Positions 47,735-59,888 of a stretch of DNA of 64,000 bases are shown one piece after another. A model generated the notes under the pieces. The model saw nothing but the letters and a program-made list of their open reading frames with translations, searched no databases and had not been told where the DNA came from. Within the stretch, counting starts at the first letter, position 1; each line of letters starts with the position of its first letter. The stretch covers positions 275,750 through 339,749 of the forward strand of contig JAENRP010000008.1 of NCBI GenBank assembly GCA_024741835.1. Direction: 5' to 3'. The translations under genes and the position numbers were made by a program. The stretch comes from Diplocarpon mali (taxonomy: Eukaryota > Ascomycota > Leotiomycetes > Helotiales > Drepanopezizaceae).

Positions 47735-48202
47735 ATGGCAAGGCGGAGATGGTGTGGGTGTGGAAGTGGGAGTGGATGGATACCCCAGGTGTAGAATAGC
47801 TAACAGCATGACTTGGAGCAATTAGATCAAAGAGAGCGCCTGCTTTTGAATGTTCTGCATTGATGATGACTCTGCATTGATGATGACTTTCTCGATTGTG
47901 CGGATACCAGGCGATGCATGATATTGCTAGATTGTTATTTTGATTTACGAATCAGACGCGGCGGGTCACAGTGCGTCTCGAGTACATATATGGATATCGT
48001 AGATTAACTCTATTCTCCTGTCCGGATGCGCCGGTGCTGGGCGCAAGCAAACTGGTATCGCTCAATGTCGTCAGTGCTATTCGCAAAACCAACCGACCAC
48101 CAATAGCGCCAATGTCGCCCCCCGGTAAAGTTTGAGAACCCATCACGCATTTCAAACCAGGCCACTCGCCCGCTCAATGTCACCAAACCTGCCCCATCAC
48201 AA
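47735..48202. other. Convergent intergenic region (nma111 / F-box gene)
   Basis: This is the 3' region of both convergent genes. A 17-bp direct duplication (TCTGCATTGATGATGAC) lies at 47,854-47,887. Nothing coding is seen. Confidence 0.6.
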
Positions 48203-51200
48203 TCACAGCTTGCCCGTGATAACATTCCGCTCGAAGATCCGGATCCCAACCACGTCCGAGAGGCGCATGCCGTCGATGGTCTCGACCTGTAATCCCGTCT
48301 TCACGATCCCATCCTCGTCGTCCTCGCTGTCGGGAAAGTCGTATTTACTTTCATCTACCCAGCCGCCGGCACTCGACCCCATGACGAGCTGCGCCAGGGC
48401 TTTGGCAGACGTCCAGTCCAGTTCTTTCGCTTTGCCGGAGGCGGGCCTCGGCATTGGCTTGCGGCGGACCAGACGATCGACGGAATGGTCCAGGGCGAGG
48501 TACTCGAGTTTCATGTCGGGGTTGTGAGCAATAGCGTCGACGGTGAACTTGCGGAACTCGCGCATAACCCACATGCAGTTGTCATCGGTGTGTAGCACGA
48601 TAGTGTGCAGGACGCGGAGGGAGGTCAAGCCGGGCATGTATTGAAGAAGCGTGTGCTGGTCTCAGTCAGTTTGCATCATGCGGCAGATTGAGAGGAGAAT
48701 TACCATAGTATTTGTGCCGAAGCTGCAGGCCAGCTCCTCCAGTTTCTTTGCCTGCTGACATAATAGCATCATGGTCTTGATGTTGAAGTCCCATTCCAGA
48801 CTGATATTATCATTTCTGACGACCAAGACTCGCAGCGTGGCTGCATGCCTCTTCAAAACCGACTTTCTGATCTGTTCAGTGGTGACTGTTGTCTTGGCCG
48901 GTGTGCCCTCACCGCGATCCTTCGCGACACGCTCCATCAGGATCAGCTCCGTCAGGTTGTCAAGCTGGGACAGGCAGCCAAGCAGCGGTAACGTAACATG
49001 GTCAGTGTGGACCTTATGCAGTTGCAGAGGGAGCAGCTTGTTCTCCTTGGCCGCGAGATTCCAGAAAGGAGTTTGGGGTCCGACGTTGAGGAGAGTGATG
49101 CTCTGGAGAACGTTTAGATCGATACCACGGTACAGATACGATGCCTTGATGGGTATCAAGTAGATCGAAAGCGACTCCAGAGTCAGACCGCGTGTGCTTC
49201 GGACGTAGTCGCCCATTTCTTGCTCAAGTGCTTTCATCCGATCGGCGCTCAGGTTCTGCCGTATGGATATATAAGCCTCTTGGACCCGGTGAGAAATCCC
49301 GTCCACCTTTTGGGTGATCTCGTCCAACTCTGCCTGTAGACCCTCTACGTTTCTCATGTCAGTCTCGACTTCCAACCCGGACTTGAGACTGATCAAATCA
49401 TTTTCAAGACATCCGCTGCGCTTTCCCAGTTCGGCGCGCATGTCTAACATCGCCTGGAGCGTTTTGCCAATCGTTGGGACCTCCGTGGCAATCTCTCGAA
49501 CGTTCTGCTGGAGCTCTGCAAACTCGTTCCCCGTGAGCGTGTCGGCTTTGAGGACGTCCTCTGGCTCTTCTGTCGCGGCTCGAGCTTCTCTCGGGACAAC
49601 TAAATCGAGACCCGACTCCTCAGAAAGGCCTTCGTTGGCCGTTGTCTCAAATTCAATGAGCAACTCGGACCCCTCGGGCTCATCGACATCGATGTCATCT
49701 GGATTCGATGTTTCCAGGCCGTCGATTGATTTTTTCTTCTGCTCAGGGCCACCGCACAAGACTGAGCTTCCCGAAACCACAGCTCCACTCACCACAGCAC
49801 CTTCGCTTGATCCATTCCCTATGCTGGCGCTAGAAGAAGCCGATGCCTCTCCACTCTCTTCCGCCTTTCCCGTATCACTTTCAAGGTACAGACGGGCCGC
49901 CTTCTCAATCATCTTCAGGGTATTTTGACCTTCAACCGAAATATCGCTTCCTGGCTTGAGATAGCTCATGAGTTTAGCTGCCACTGGTGCCAGACAACGG
50001 ATGAACCGTCTTTTAGGGTCTTCTTCAGACTTCGGCTTTGGCTTCTTAGCCTCTGGCTTGGGTTTTGGAGCAGTGTTTTCAACTCCCAAGATGCGTCCAA
50101 GAGCAGATTCCTGCTTTTTCTTCTCCTCCTCTGCTTTCAGAATTTTGGACGGTGCATTCGGATCCGCTGCGCCAGGGACTGGGGCGAGGGGGGGAGGTCC
50201 GGGTGGTGGAATTGGTTGTCCGAACAAACCGCCCTGATTAGAGTCGTCTCCGGATGGAGGTTCAGGCAGAAGATGTGGATGTGGCTTTCGAGCTCTGGCT
50301 ACCATTACCTCGGAAAATGACAATGTTAGGGAACTCAGAGCTGGGCTCCCTCGAATGCAATCCCGTAGCTCGTCTATGTACTCCATGGTGTCCATATCCA
50401 GCACCGTCAATTTCTTGAGTTTCTTGAAGCCAGAGAGCGTTGGTGGTGGGGCTCGATTCTGAACGCTGCTGCCTGGGGGATTTTGGCATATCTTTGCAAC
50501 TTTGTTGCCGAGTTTGAACGAATTATAACTGCCCGCAAGTATGGCTGAGAGAGGGGGGTGAGAGGAGCTCGACGACTCTCCGGCGCCAAATGTCGAAGGG
50601 AGCAGAGATGTTGGTAGAGATTGAAGTGGCTCGTATATGGAGGCACCTGCTTGCATCCGAAGATGAAGATTTTGGATCGCCGGTATCTGATGCAATGCCT
50701 TGAACACCGGCCGGCTGAGCTCGACTCGGATGTCCCATCTACTCGGGTCAGTCTCGACACCTCGTCCAAATCTGCGAGTACTCACCGAAATGTCTCCAGA
50801 GCCACAGCCTTGCGCAATGTCAACAGCAAGAGTGTATTCATGAACTTCCCACAGCTGACATCAAAGAGGTAGTGCCGGTACGCACGTTCACCTTTCACCC
50901 CACCACTTTGCGCCTCGAGTGTAAACTCCTTGAGGTACTGGGCGTAATTGTACTCGCTAGTTGCGAAGGTTTCGAGACCGCCCGCCAGGCTGTCGATAGT
51001 GCTGTCGCTGGCGGGGTCATCGTCGTCGGGGAACAGGACGTAGAAACTCCTGTAAATCTGCTCTGCTGCGAGGTCGCGGAAGTGTTTGGACACGAGGGAC
51101 AATGTAATCAGGTCCTGCGAAGAGGCCTGTGTTTGCATCTGTCAGCCCGATATCCCCACGTCCCATGTGCCCTAGCAGCCTTGGCCCATGGGACAGCTGG

Positions 51201-51503
51201 AGCGAACTGGATGGGGATGCCTACGTGGCTGAAGATCTCCTTTTTGGTCTCGACAGGCAGAGCGAGGAAGTTCAGAGGCTGCTTGGGAGGCGTGGAACCT
51301 GGCGAGGAACTCGTCAGAGGCACTGTCTCTGATGCGGTCGGGGTCGCCATCGCGGGGGTGGGAATGTAGTTGGAGCTTGGATGCTGGGCGATAGTCTCTA
51401 GACCGAGAACATGGAGCGAGCGCCTCCAGACATCCTCTTGATCGGGTTTCTTGATGGGTGTTGTTGTTTTGCGTTGTCGATTGAAGGAGGTCAGCGCAGG
51501 CAT
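48203..51503 (-). CDS. Large F-box protein with coiled-coil insert, 1,036 aa
   Basis: Exons (minus) 51,503-51,225, 51,126-50,786, 50,741-48,704 and 48,655-48,203; introns of 98, 44 and 48 nt. The F-box spans about residues 77-122 across the first splice (LNFLALPVETKKEIFSH then ASSQDLITLSLVSKHFRDLA), so the protein likely joins an SCF ubiquitin ligase through Skp1. Leucine-rich segments typical of the substrate side appear at about 210-350 (KKLKKLTVLDMDTMEYI) and 727-1,036 (LTLESLSIYLIPI, LRVLVVRNDNISLEW). Between them is a disordered proline, lysine and acidic insert (about 357-612) and a heptad-rich coiled coil (about 613-717). The first ATG is used here; the ATG at residue 52 (MATPTAS) is an alternative start. 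The substrate cannot be inferred. Confidence 0.85.
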
Positions 51504-52245
51504 GTTATGGTGGTGGCCGAGACGAAGGTCGCACTTGCACTTGCAGCTGCATGCGGATCTAGATGTGACTGATCGCAGTCTAGCCTGGCAAGCTACTCAC
51601 TAGGTGAGCAGCTAGCTCACCCGCCAAGCAGGGTGGGGCCGTGCGTTACGGGCCGTTGACCGTTTGTGGGGGCGGGGCGCTAGTACGAAGCATAACTTAG
51701 TATCTATAAGTGTCGACCTGGGGACTCCATCACGCCGGATCCGTCATCGGTGATTCCAGCGTTACCTGCCGTAGCTCCCTCTCTGCTGTGAACCATCCTG
51801 TGGAATCGTGCATGCTGATACGAGGGTGGTCACAATCGAGTACCTTTGGATTGTTACTCTTAAATGCGCAATTGAGTTATACAAAAACCCATTGCACTCG
51901 ACGAGTGGCGTCAACTGGCCAGAACCGACACACTGGCTTATTCGCTTCGTGTTTTCTGGTCTTTCCATGGTACGGCCTCCGAGTCCATGTGAATGAGTTG
52001 GCAGATCAAACACGCCCGGAATATACAGTCCTGCACTGACACATCACTTATTGTCTTTCCGCAACCAGCCAGGGCCTAAGCGGGAGCTTGCATTCTCCCC
52101 CCCATAGTCCTTCATCACCCAGCACCGTCGCAGTCCGAGCAAGCTCTTGAGCGCCCGCCGCCGCCGATCCTGTTCCTGTCGAATCCCTCTCCTCTCTTCC
52201 GGGCTCACCATTCTCGTTCCATGCCATCCCTTTCCCCGTCCCGAT
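51504..52245. other. Intergenic region upstream of the F-box gene
   Basis: About 740 bases holding the F-box gene promoter (right of 51,504) and the 3' region of the next minus-strand gene. A G-rich tract (GGGGGCGGGGCGC) occurs at about 51,669-51,681. No convincing gene. Confidence 0.5.
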
Positions 52246-54861
52246 CTACACCAGGTCCCATGCCGCGATGCCTCCGAAGGGGCCCATGGCAACCTTCCCC
52301 TTCTTCCTCATATAATCCTGCCTACTCAGGCCCCTCGCATCCTTCCCTTCTACGGAATTGATACTGAAGACGCTGATCTTTTGTCCAGGGGCACCAAGCT
52401 CCTTGGCCTTGATATCAAGGTACCACCAAAAGTCTGTCTTCTCAAACGGCACATAGTCTTCTCTGCGTCCATCCACACCCTCGACCTTCAGGACCATAAC
52501 GTACGGTTTCCCCAGACCGTTTCTCTCCTGATCCCAATGCTCGCAAATCGCGCTGAATTGGAAACGCACCATCTCGTTGCCGCCGGCCCCAGAAACCCGA
52601 ATGTGTTTCTGCGGAGGAGAGAACGAATTGACATCGAGGGAATGTTTGCTCTCGGCGTCGCCATAGATCTGTAGCGGTTCTTCACCGCAAGGACCGATCA
52701 TGTATTCATCCCAGGTGGGAATGCGGCTGCCGGTGAGGAAGAAGTGCGAGGAGTCGGCGGGGTAGTGATTTAAGCCGAAGTCTGAATTGGGCATCGTGAA
52801 TTGCGAGGGAGTGAAATTCTTGTTGTATGATGAGCCACTGACGTGACCTGCGCCCCAACAGGGATCGATGAGTTTCCTGGGAACACATAAGCACGTTTTA
52901 AATCGGGATGATGAAGCTTACCATTCTCCGCCATCGATTCGAACAGCATTCCATGCATGACCAGAAGGGTCAGGGGCAGGTGGCCTTTCACCTGGTTTGA
53001 GAGGCCTGTGGCCAAATCCTTTGCCATGGCCTGTAACCATCACAGCTTCCATTCCAGCCTTTAGTGCAATAGCCGCGAACAAACCTGCGTACCCCCCACA
53101 AACAGCAAGACCGGTTACGATGGTATCCTTTGGCTCTACATGCTTCACTCGGTTTCCAAAGAAAGCATCGACGTCATAGGCAATGTTATGATGTAGCCAG
53201 GTAAATATCGCCCTCGCCTTGTCCGTAGCAGAAGAGAAAGAAGTACAGAGCATATCCGCCAGGTATCCAGTGAGATCATGGCTCCTCGGAAGTGACTGGC
53301 GCGGATGTTGCGCAGCAAGTCTATCTGGACCCGAGAAATCCCTGCATCGCAAACATGCCGAGGACGCAGGGGCAGTAGGGCGGGCCTGGGTTGCTTTAAT
53401 TTCCCTCGCGCTCGGCTTCGAACTCAGATTGATAGGCGGTGGAACACTATTCGATGGTATCTTTAGCCTATCTGCGACCCTGATCCCCGTCTTCTCTTCC
53501 AAGAACTGCGTGAAGTGGCCCACTTCCCATTCCTGAGGATAATCCGGCCATGCGTACATTTCTGGGTGATTCCCGCTTCCATCAAAGAATACGATGGCAG
53601 GGTATCTGTTTCCGCCATACTTGTGCATCAGAGCGCTATTCTCATCACCGTTGATCTTAGCAATGACCAGTTTGTCGGATGCAAATGCGAAATTCTCTCC
53701 AACCATCTGGTATGTCGCTGCAATTCGCACACAGTCCGAGCAGCGCGGCCCATAGAAATCAACCAGTGCGTACTTTCCCTCGATAGTAGAATAGAAATTC
53801 CCCGCGTTCAATTCCACCACAGAGAGTCCTGACCTCGTGACGGAGAGCCTCGGGGCCGGCGCCACTGCATCTGGGGTCTCGGTCTGCTTGCTCCCAAAAC
53901 CCATCTGCAGAATCGATCTGGTAGCCGTAGAAGGTGGCGGTGACCTCCTTGCAGGCTGAGGAGGTGGCGGGATTTCAGCCTCACTGTGACTGCTCCTAGG
54001 TCTGTCGGGCATTTCCCGTGGCTCATTCGGTCTTGGGGGCACCCTAGGCGCCAGGTCCTTCTCCCTAACAGGCGCTTCCCTCGCTGGAAGATACGGCAAA
54101 GATCTTGCTGCAGCATTTCGAGGCCGTATAGGAACTGTGGGTACAGAGCGCACCTCGATTAGAGGAACTTTGTCGAGTTTTGAAGCTTCCCCTTGGCTTC
54201 GAGCCCGTGCTTCCTTCTCCCTCGCCCTCCTGTCGCTGTCCTTCCCCTTTGCGACCCTTGCTTTCTCCTCCAGCTCCCTCTTTGTGGGGGGCAGAGGCGG
54301 CAACTTGGCGTCTCCCAGTGCAGGCGGTAATCTCCTCCCGTCCCCCGAACTGACCGTCGTTGTGCTCGGTCCATACCCTAAGCTCATCCCCGAGACTGCA
54401 GAGCTTTGCGACATGGTGGACGCGTTCGAGCCCCTACGTACCATCCGAGTGCCGGGTACCACTTGCGTCGAGACCTTACGCGGAGGGAGAGCGGGCGATG
54501 GCTGCGAAGGCTTACGCGTGGGGAGAGGAGGAGGAGCATTGCGGGCTGGTAGAGATGGGTTGTTTGCTGAGGGTTGGGAGAGCTGGTCCCGGTCGACTAG
54601 TGGGGGCGGGAGGAGAACTTGGCCTCTTGCGCCGAGGGGTTGATTGCTCGGTCGCTGCGAGACTGGAGAGCCAGAGCTTGCGATGGGAGGATTGTTCACT
54701 GTGTGTCTGGTCGGGAGGGTTGGCCGGTCCACTGGACGAGGAGGTGGCGGCGGTATCTTGCCTGCTGAGCCCGGAGTTATAGGAATACCATTGCTCTGCT
54801 GGTTGAGGGCTGCGATGCGGGCTTGGAGCGAAGTGAACTGTGGTTCTGCAGTTTCTGCCAT
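52246..54861 (-). CDS. Proline-rich thioredoxin-transglutaminase-like protein, 856 aa
   Basis: Exons (minus) 54,861-52,922 and 52,876-52,246, 45-nt intron splitting a Trp codon. Residues 1-340 are disordered, with many PxxP and poly-proline blocks (KIPPPPPRPVDRP, PPPLPTRKP) that could bind SH3 domains, plus a charged helix at 193-225. Residues 345-460 form a thioredoxin fold with Cys374 and Cys377 (GPRCSDC) and a cis-proline-like RYPAIVFFDG. A CLRCRDFSGPD segment (503-513) precedes a transglutaminase-like/KY-type domain with an apparent catalytic triad: Cys588 (GLAVCGGYAG), His635 (PSGHAWNAV) and Asp651 (KLIDPCWG). This domain occurs in the fungal cytokinesis protein Cyk3, but no N-terminal SH3 domain is present here, so I do not call it Cyk3. 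Enzymatic activity is unproven. There is no signal peptide, so it is probably cytosolic. Confidence 0.82.
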
Positions 54862-56380
54862 TGCATACTGTTTCGTAGAAGATGCCAGGTATTGTTCTAA
54901 TCAATGTCCGGTACGGGCTCAAAGCCTGCGTTAGTGATTGTGATAAAAAGAAGGTGAGGGGGGAGGGGGGAATGCTCGACGCTGCTGTAGTACGTGAATT
55001 CAAGTTGGCATCGAGGAACGAGTCCTACCAAGAAAAGAAGATATCAATTGATGTTGGGTGGAGAGGACCATGAGGCGTGGTTTGCTGGCTGTGCTGGTGC
55101 GCCGAAACTCCATCCAAGGCCGCCAAGCCCTCGTTACTGGATTTAGCGTCGATCGGGTCTTCCGTATAGGTAGATCATCTAGATGGTCCAGACTCGCCAC
55201 GGAATATCTTTTAAATATTTTGTCAGAAACAGCTGGAGACGTGTAATGCAGTGGAGAGAATTTTGCTGACAACTTCGTGCAGGTCTTTCAATATCCAAGT
55301 CTCTAGACTGCGCTGCTTCTTCTTGGTGTTGTTGTACGGTCTCACAAGTCCGAGTTCGTGTCAGGTTCTGATGGAGGGAAGTGGTTCCTGAATTGAGTTT
55401 TCCCGACCGAAACTCTCAGCAATGGAGCCCAATGCTTAAACTCACATCGATATCGCCACTGTCGGTTGTCTACATCTGTACACAGTACTGTACTGTACTG
55501 TACTGTAGAAGTAGGGCCACGACTCGGCATTATCGGTTTATGAGTTAGAAGGTGGGTTTGGCTCTTCACGCGACGATGGCAAATGAGGGATGAATGAGTG
55601 GGCGGCTCTCGGAGGAGGATCGATGCTCATCTGCGAGAAAATGAGTTGCACATGAGGACGGGTTGACCAGGGAGGAGATTTGTGCTAGGTCCCAGGCTCA
55701 ATAAACAAAACAACATTGTCATTTACGAGAAGGTTTATGCAGTAGCCGGTTTGAAAGATTAAGCGGATTTGTTTTCCCGATGGTATCTATGCCGCCTGCA
55801 ACGAGACACGTCAGCCAGTGCTGCGGCGGATTCAAGATCGCCACGGTTTGAGTTTGAATCCGCCGTGATGGACGTATCGCGTTACGCCATTGCGGGTCGC
55901 AGCTCTGTGCGTATAGACATTCGTTGCAGCTCTGTGAATACCAAAAGTATCTGAGGGTGGAGTTTGTTTGGAAAGCCTGGAAGCTAGAAGAGGTCGAGTC
56001 TGTGCCCTTGGGTTTGAAAGAAGAGACAGAGTATGATATTGGAAATCACAATTATAAAAGTTGGTGCATCTTGGGAAACGGAGATAAACGATACGATGGG
56101 GGCAGTTGCAGTGACATAGAAGAGCGTTCTGGGCGGATATCGAACAGGCACGGCAAAAGAGGAAAAGGTCATCCGGTTGTTTTGTTTATTTTCCTATCCG
56201 CCCTAATGGATAAACACGAAAAGGACGTCTCAAGCTTGTCGGCACAGAGCGGCCCGCGACGACCGACAGTTTCATGACAACGAGCTTCGCGATTTGTATC
56301 CTCATATACCTATAGGTAGGTCCATCGTCACGAAAACTTCGCACTCCGGTCGAGCCATATATACAGGTCAGAAGAACAGC
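54862..56380. other. Divergent promoter region, 1.5 kb
   Basis: This lies between the minus-strand thioredoxin-transglutaminase gene and the plus-strand hydrolase. It includes a (TACTG)4 microsatellite at 55,486-55,507. Several short open frames on both strands lack domains and overlap one another; a 90-codon minus frame (55,272-55,000) is the most protein-like but unsupported. Confidence 0.5.
55486..55507. repeat. (TACTG)n microsatellite, four units
   Basis: Four perfect 5-bp units plus TA, in the divergent promoter region. Confidence 0.9.
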
Positions 56381-57592
56381 ATGACAGAACCGACCGCAGT
56401 CTCGGTGCCAAATGCCGGCCTCGAAATCCCGCTCACCGATTACGTCAAACTCACCCTCCTGCCGTTATACCTGTTCCTGTCCCTCATCCAGGTTGCCATT
56501 CGTCGTATCAAGAGCCGGGGTAGCCGTGAGCTTCCATTCCGAAAAGATTATATCCTCACGGTCGCACGGTATCTGAGCCTCTCACTCTCCACAGACCGGC
56601 TAATCTGACCTGAGCCGGCCAGCGCAGCGCCCGTCCCCGTATCATTCTCACGCTGCGGATACGACGCCTCTGTCGCCGTCCTCTCATCGCCGCGCTTCCA
56701 GCTCCACGCAGCGACGCTCTACCAGCCCGTGTTTGAGGAACGTGTTGCAGGGTACTGGATGTGCAGAGGTGCGCCCGGCCACCCCACCGCCCCCGCATCG
56801 TCAAGCATCGTGCTCTACTATATCCACGGCGGCGCATACGTCGAGGGGAGTCCTGCTCGCTTCCTGGCGACCGTGCTGAGAATCGCCGAGCTGGCTGCGG
56901 AGAGAGGCGTGACCCTTTCTTGCTTCGCTTTGAGATATTCGTACGCGCCAGAGGCAAAGTGGCCCGCCCAGCTCGACCAGGCCGTCGCTGGCTACCGCTA
57001 TCTCACCGAGAATCACAAGATCGACGCAGGAAGCATTGCGGTGCTGGGGGACTCGGCTGGCGGGCACCTGGCGCTCAGTCTGCTCGTTCGGATCCACGAG
57101 ATGGAGCTGCGCCGACCGGGGAGAGGGGTCTTCCTGACCAGTCCGTGGGTGGACTTGAGCTGTTCCCCGCGGCCGTCCTGGGAAAGCAACAAGTACAAGG
57201 ATTTCCTCTCCCGGTGCGCCCTCGTGAGATGCGGAAAGCAGCTCTACCCGAGCCAGCAGAGCTACGAGACAAGCCCGTTCATCGACTTCTCGAGACCGTT
57301 GGCGAAGGGGACGTCTTGGAAGGATATCCTACCGAGTAGGGTGTGGATGTCTGCTGGAGGCCACGAAGTTTTCCTCGACGAGATTATTGCGTTCAAGCAG
57401 ATCCTGGGCAGAGATGGCGTGGATGCGGACGTGGAGGTGGAGATTGGCGGCATACATGTCTGGCAAGGCACGGGGGACATTTTCGATGTAGGGAAGTATC
57501 TGAAGATGGAGGGGAACCTTCCAGACAGCTCCATGAGAGGTGCCAGAAACATCGCCAATGCTATCCTGAAGGGGGCTGAAGGGTGGGCTTGA
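56381..57592 (+). CDS. Alpha/beta hydrolase (HSL/fold-3 type), membrane-anchored, 385 aa
   Basis: Exons 56,381-56,568 and 56,623-57,592; 54-nt intron with a GCTAATCTGAC branch region, splitting an Arg codon. A hydrophobic segment at about residues 20-40 followed by RRIKSR suggests a signal anchor with the catalytic part behind it. The oxyanion motif HGGAY is at 131-135 and the nucleophile elbow GDSAGG at 205-210 (Ser207); candidate Asp315 (VFLDE) and His341 (GGIHVWQ) complete the triad. These features define the hormone-sensitive-lipase-like esterase family, which in fungi includes steryl acetyl hydrolases. The substrate is not determined; an ester or acetyl group on a small lipophilic molecule is likely. 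It is divergently placed with respect to the gene on its left, and no biosynthetic cluster is seen. Confidence 0.87.
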
Positions 57593-58031
57593 GTGCTGTT
57601 TGGCTCCTGAAGATACACAGGATTCGGACACCTCGATTCCATTGCTGCGTTGAACGCTCGCCTTCTCGCGTCGAACACCACCAGTTGATTCCGGATCTGT
57701 GACCAAAACACGTACTGAATATTTATCAAATCTTCCCGCAGGAATGCTCAGAGTCGGCAATGACGCTCAGGAACAGACGCATACCAGATATTTGGCACTG
57801 CTCAGCCTCCCAAATGAAGTCTATTCTATTTTTCCCTCTGCAAGCCCCTTGCAGAAACTGCGAGCTGTGAAGCACAACCCAGACGAGAGCTGATCGCGCT
57901 GAAATCTTTCCCAGGAAGCGCTTGCTGGATGTCTGAAAATCATATATCTAAACGAGCTGCCAGCAAATAATGCCAAAATGCCAAGATAAATCTACACTGA
58001 CATAGCGCGATCATGAAAGGGTACACTACGA
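57593..58031. other. Convergent intergenic region (hydrolase / dehydrogenase)
   Basis: 3' ends of the two convergent genes. Nothing coding is seen. Confidence 0.6.
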
Positions 58032-59144
58032 TCAAAGATACGACTTAACTTGTTCCTCACTCCACTCCCAGAACTGCGTGGCAATCCCAGTGCCGCCTTC
58101 TTCCTTGGATTTGCATGCCGCTTCGAGATCTGCTCGCAATGGGCCATAACGACCCCACGGGATGACTGGAAGCGTTAGGTCGTGTTGTATCAACGAGCTG
58201 ATAACTTACCCCAGGCTCCATTGTTGTCAATGGTAACATCTGGCGAAAGACCAGCGAAAAGCTCCGTGTAAGCACCGTGGATAGGTTCATAGAGGAATAT
58301 TTGCAGAATCGCGTTTTGCCAGCGAGCAATATGTCGCTGAAGGTCGCTGGATAGGTTTCCAGGATTGAGAGCCTGTACGCATCAGCATCAGCACCCTCCG
58401 TCAACAAAAGGACCAACATACCACACTGATAATTCCATCATTCCCATATCGCTTTGCGAACTCCTTGGCGTGCAGCAGATTCCCGGCCTTACTAAGACCA
58501 TATTTGTGCCACGGATTTTGATCAACCTTGTAGTCTAGATTTCTCATGTCCACTCCACCCTTCGGCGAGAATCCTTCCGCAGCACTACTCGAAACCCAAA
58601 CAACCCTCGTAGTTCCCGGCACATTGAGATGCGTACTGGCCTTCAACAGCGGCGTCAAAAGTTTGGTAAACAAGAAAGGCGCAACGCAGTTAGTCCCGAG
58701 ATGCATCTCGTATCCTTGTTTTGTTTTGCTACCTCGCTGGGGAGTCAAAACGCCTGCATTATTCCATAGCACATCCAGCCTCTTCTCTCTCGATAAGAAT
58801 TCTTCGGCCGAGGCTTTGATTGTAGATAGGTCGCCGAGGTCGAGATGGAGGTACTCGAGGGCGCCCTTGGAATTAGGGAAGAGGGTTTTGATGGATTCAA
58901 TTGCTCTGGAGGCCCTCTCAGAAGAGCGAGTTGCGACGTAGACTTTGGCGTTGCGGGAGTAGAGGATTTGGGCAAGCTCTTTGCCGACGCCGCTGGAGGA
59001 GCCGGTGACGATGAAGACCTGTTGCGTTAGTTGCGATGTCCCATTGAAGACCGGAGGAGGTTATACTTTGCCAGACTGATCTGGAAGGGTTTTCTCGGTG
59101 AACTTCGCCGTGGGCGGGAACATCTGGCTGATCACATTGCCCAT
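58032..59144 (-). CDS. Short-chain dehydrogenase/reductase, 323 aa
   Basis: Exons (minus) 59,144-59,067, 59,018-58,422, 58,372-58,210 and 58,165-58,032; introns of 48, 49 and 44 nt, with CTAAC branch sites in the first and third. It is a classical SDR of the retinol-dehydrogenase/WW-domain-oxidoreductase type: cofactor motif TGSSSGVG (31-38), NNAG (112-115), catalytic serine around 170 (VWVSSSAAEG), and Tyr199 and Lys203 (YGLSK). The NPG motif after the active site (ALNPGNLSSDLQ) is present. It uses NAD(P)(H) to interconvert an alcohol and a ketone or aldehyde; the arginine after the first strand (VYVATRSS) favours NADPH. The substrate is unknown. The short hydrophobic N-terminus before the Rossmann fold is usual for this group. 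Confidence 0.9.
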
Positions 59145-59888
59145 CTTCGCTGTATGTACACGAAGTATGGAGGGCAATTGATTGCTCGCTGTGAAGATGG
59201 GAATTGATATAGAGATGTAGCTGAAGGAGAGGGATCTCCGAACCAAATTTCCGTCACTATCACCGTTGCAGCTTGGCCTGAACTTTCGGTCTCGGCCTTT
59301 CTCATCTTGTCTTGGACTCGGCCCCGAATGACACGCATCTCTCCCTCATGACATCTGCAGAGAGTGTGATGTCTTGAAAGACAAGAGCCGCATTACTAGA
59401 CAACTGCCGCGTGATGAAGGCGTCTGCTGATCGATGTGTGGATCCCAGGCGCCATGTGGATATGGATTTAAGGTTTAGGCTGTCTTCCTCTCGGGAGACG
59501 CGGTTTTGTTTTCTTTTTGTTGCACACCGCATCGTAAGCATAAGCCGAGTAAGCTTTTGACTGGCGGGTGGCTGGGCAAGTATAGCCGCTGGTCGTGTAC
59601 CTCTGTTTAAAAAGGTGAAATGGAGAGAGAACTTGAGACGCAAAGAGCTGGTGGTACAGAGGACCGGTCCATGCGACAAGAAATAATTGCGAGTTGCTAT
59701 CGCTTTGCACGTCTGTTAATATCGCGTCGCAATGCCTTGCGAGGATAAGGTAAAATACTGACCACCGGGCGCCGACGCTAGCCGCCGCCACATCCAAGCG
59801 CGCTTGACGCGACTAAAAAATCCGTCTTGAATCCCGACGACTATGCGGCCGGACTGAACCGCCAGTCCCTGGCCTTCTCCATATTGTG
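59145..59888. other. Divergent promoter region (dehydrogenase / cofactor D)
   Basis: About 740 bases shared by two divergent genes. No convincing open frame or repeat. Individual regulatory sites cannot be assigned. Confidence 0.55.

Noticed and set aside
55000..55272. A 90-codon minus-strand open frame in the divergent promoter
   Set aside because: There is no recognisable domain and no splicing continuity with the gene at 54,861; it is kept only as intergenic.
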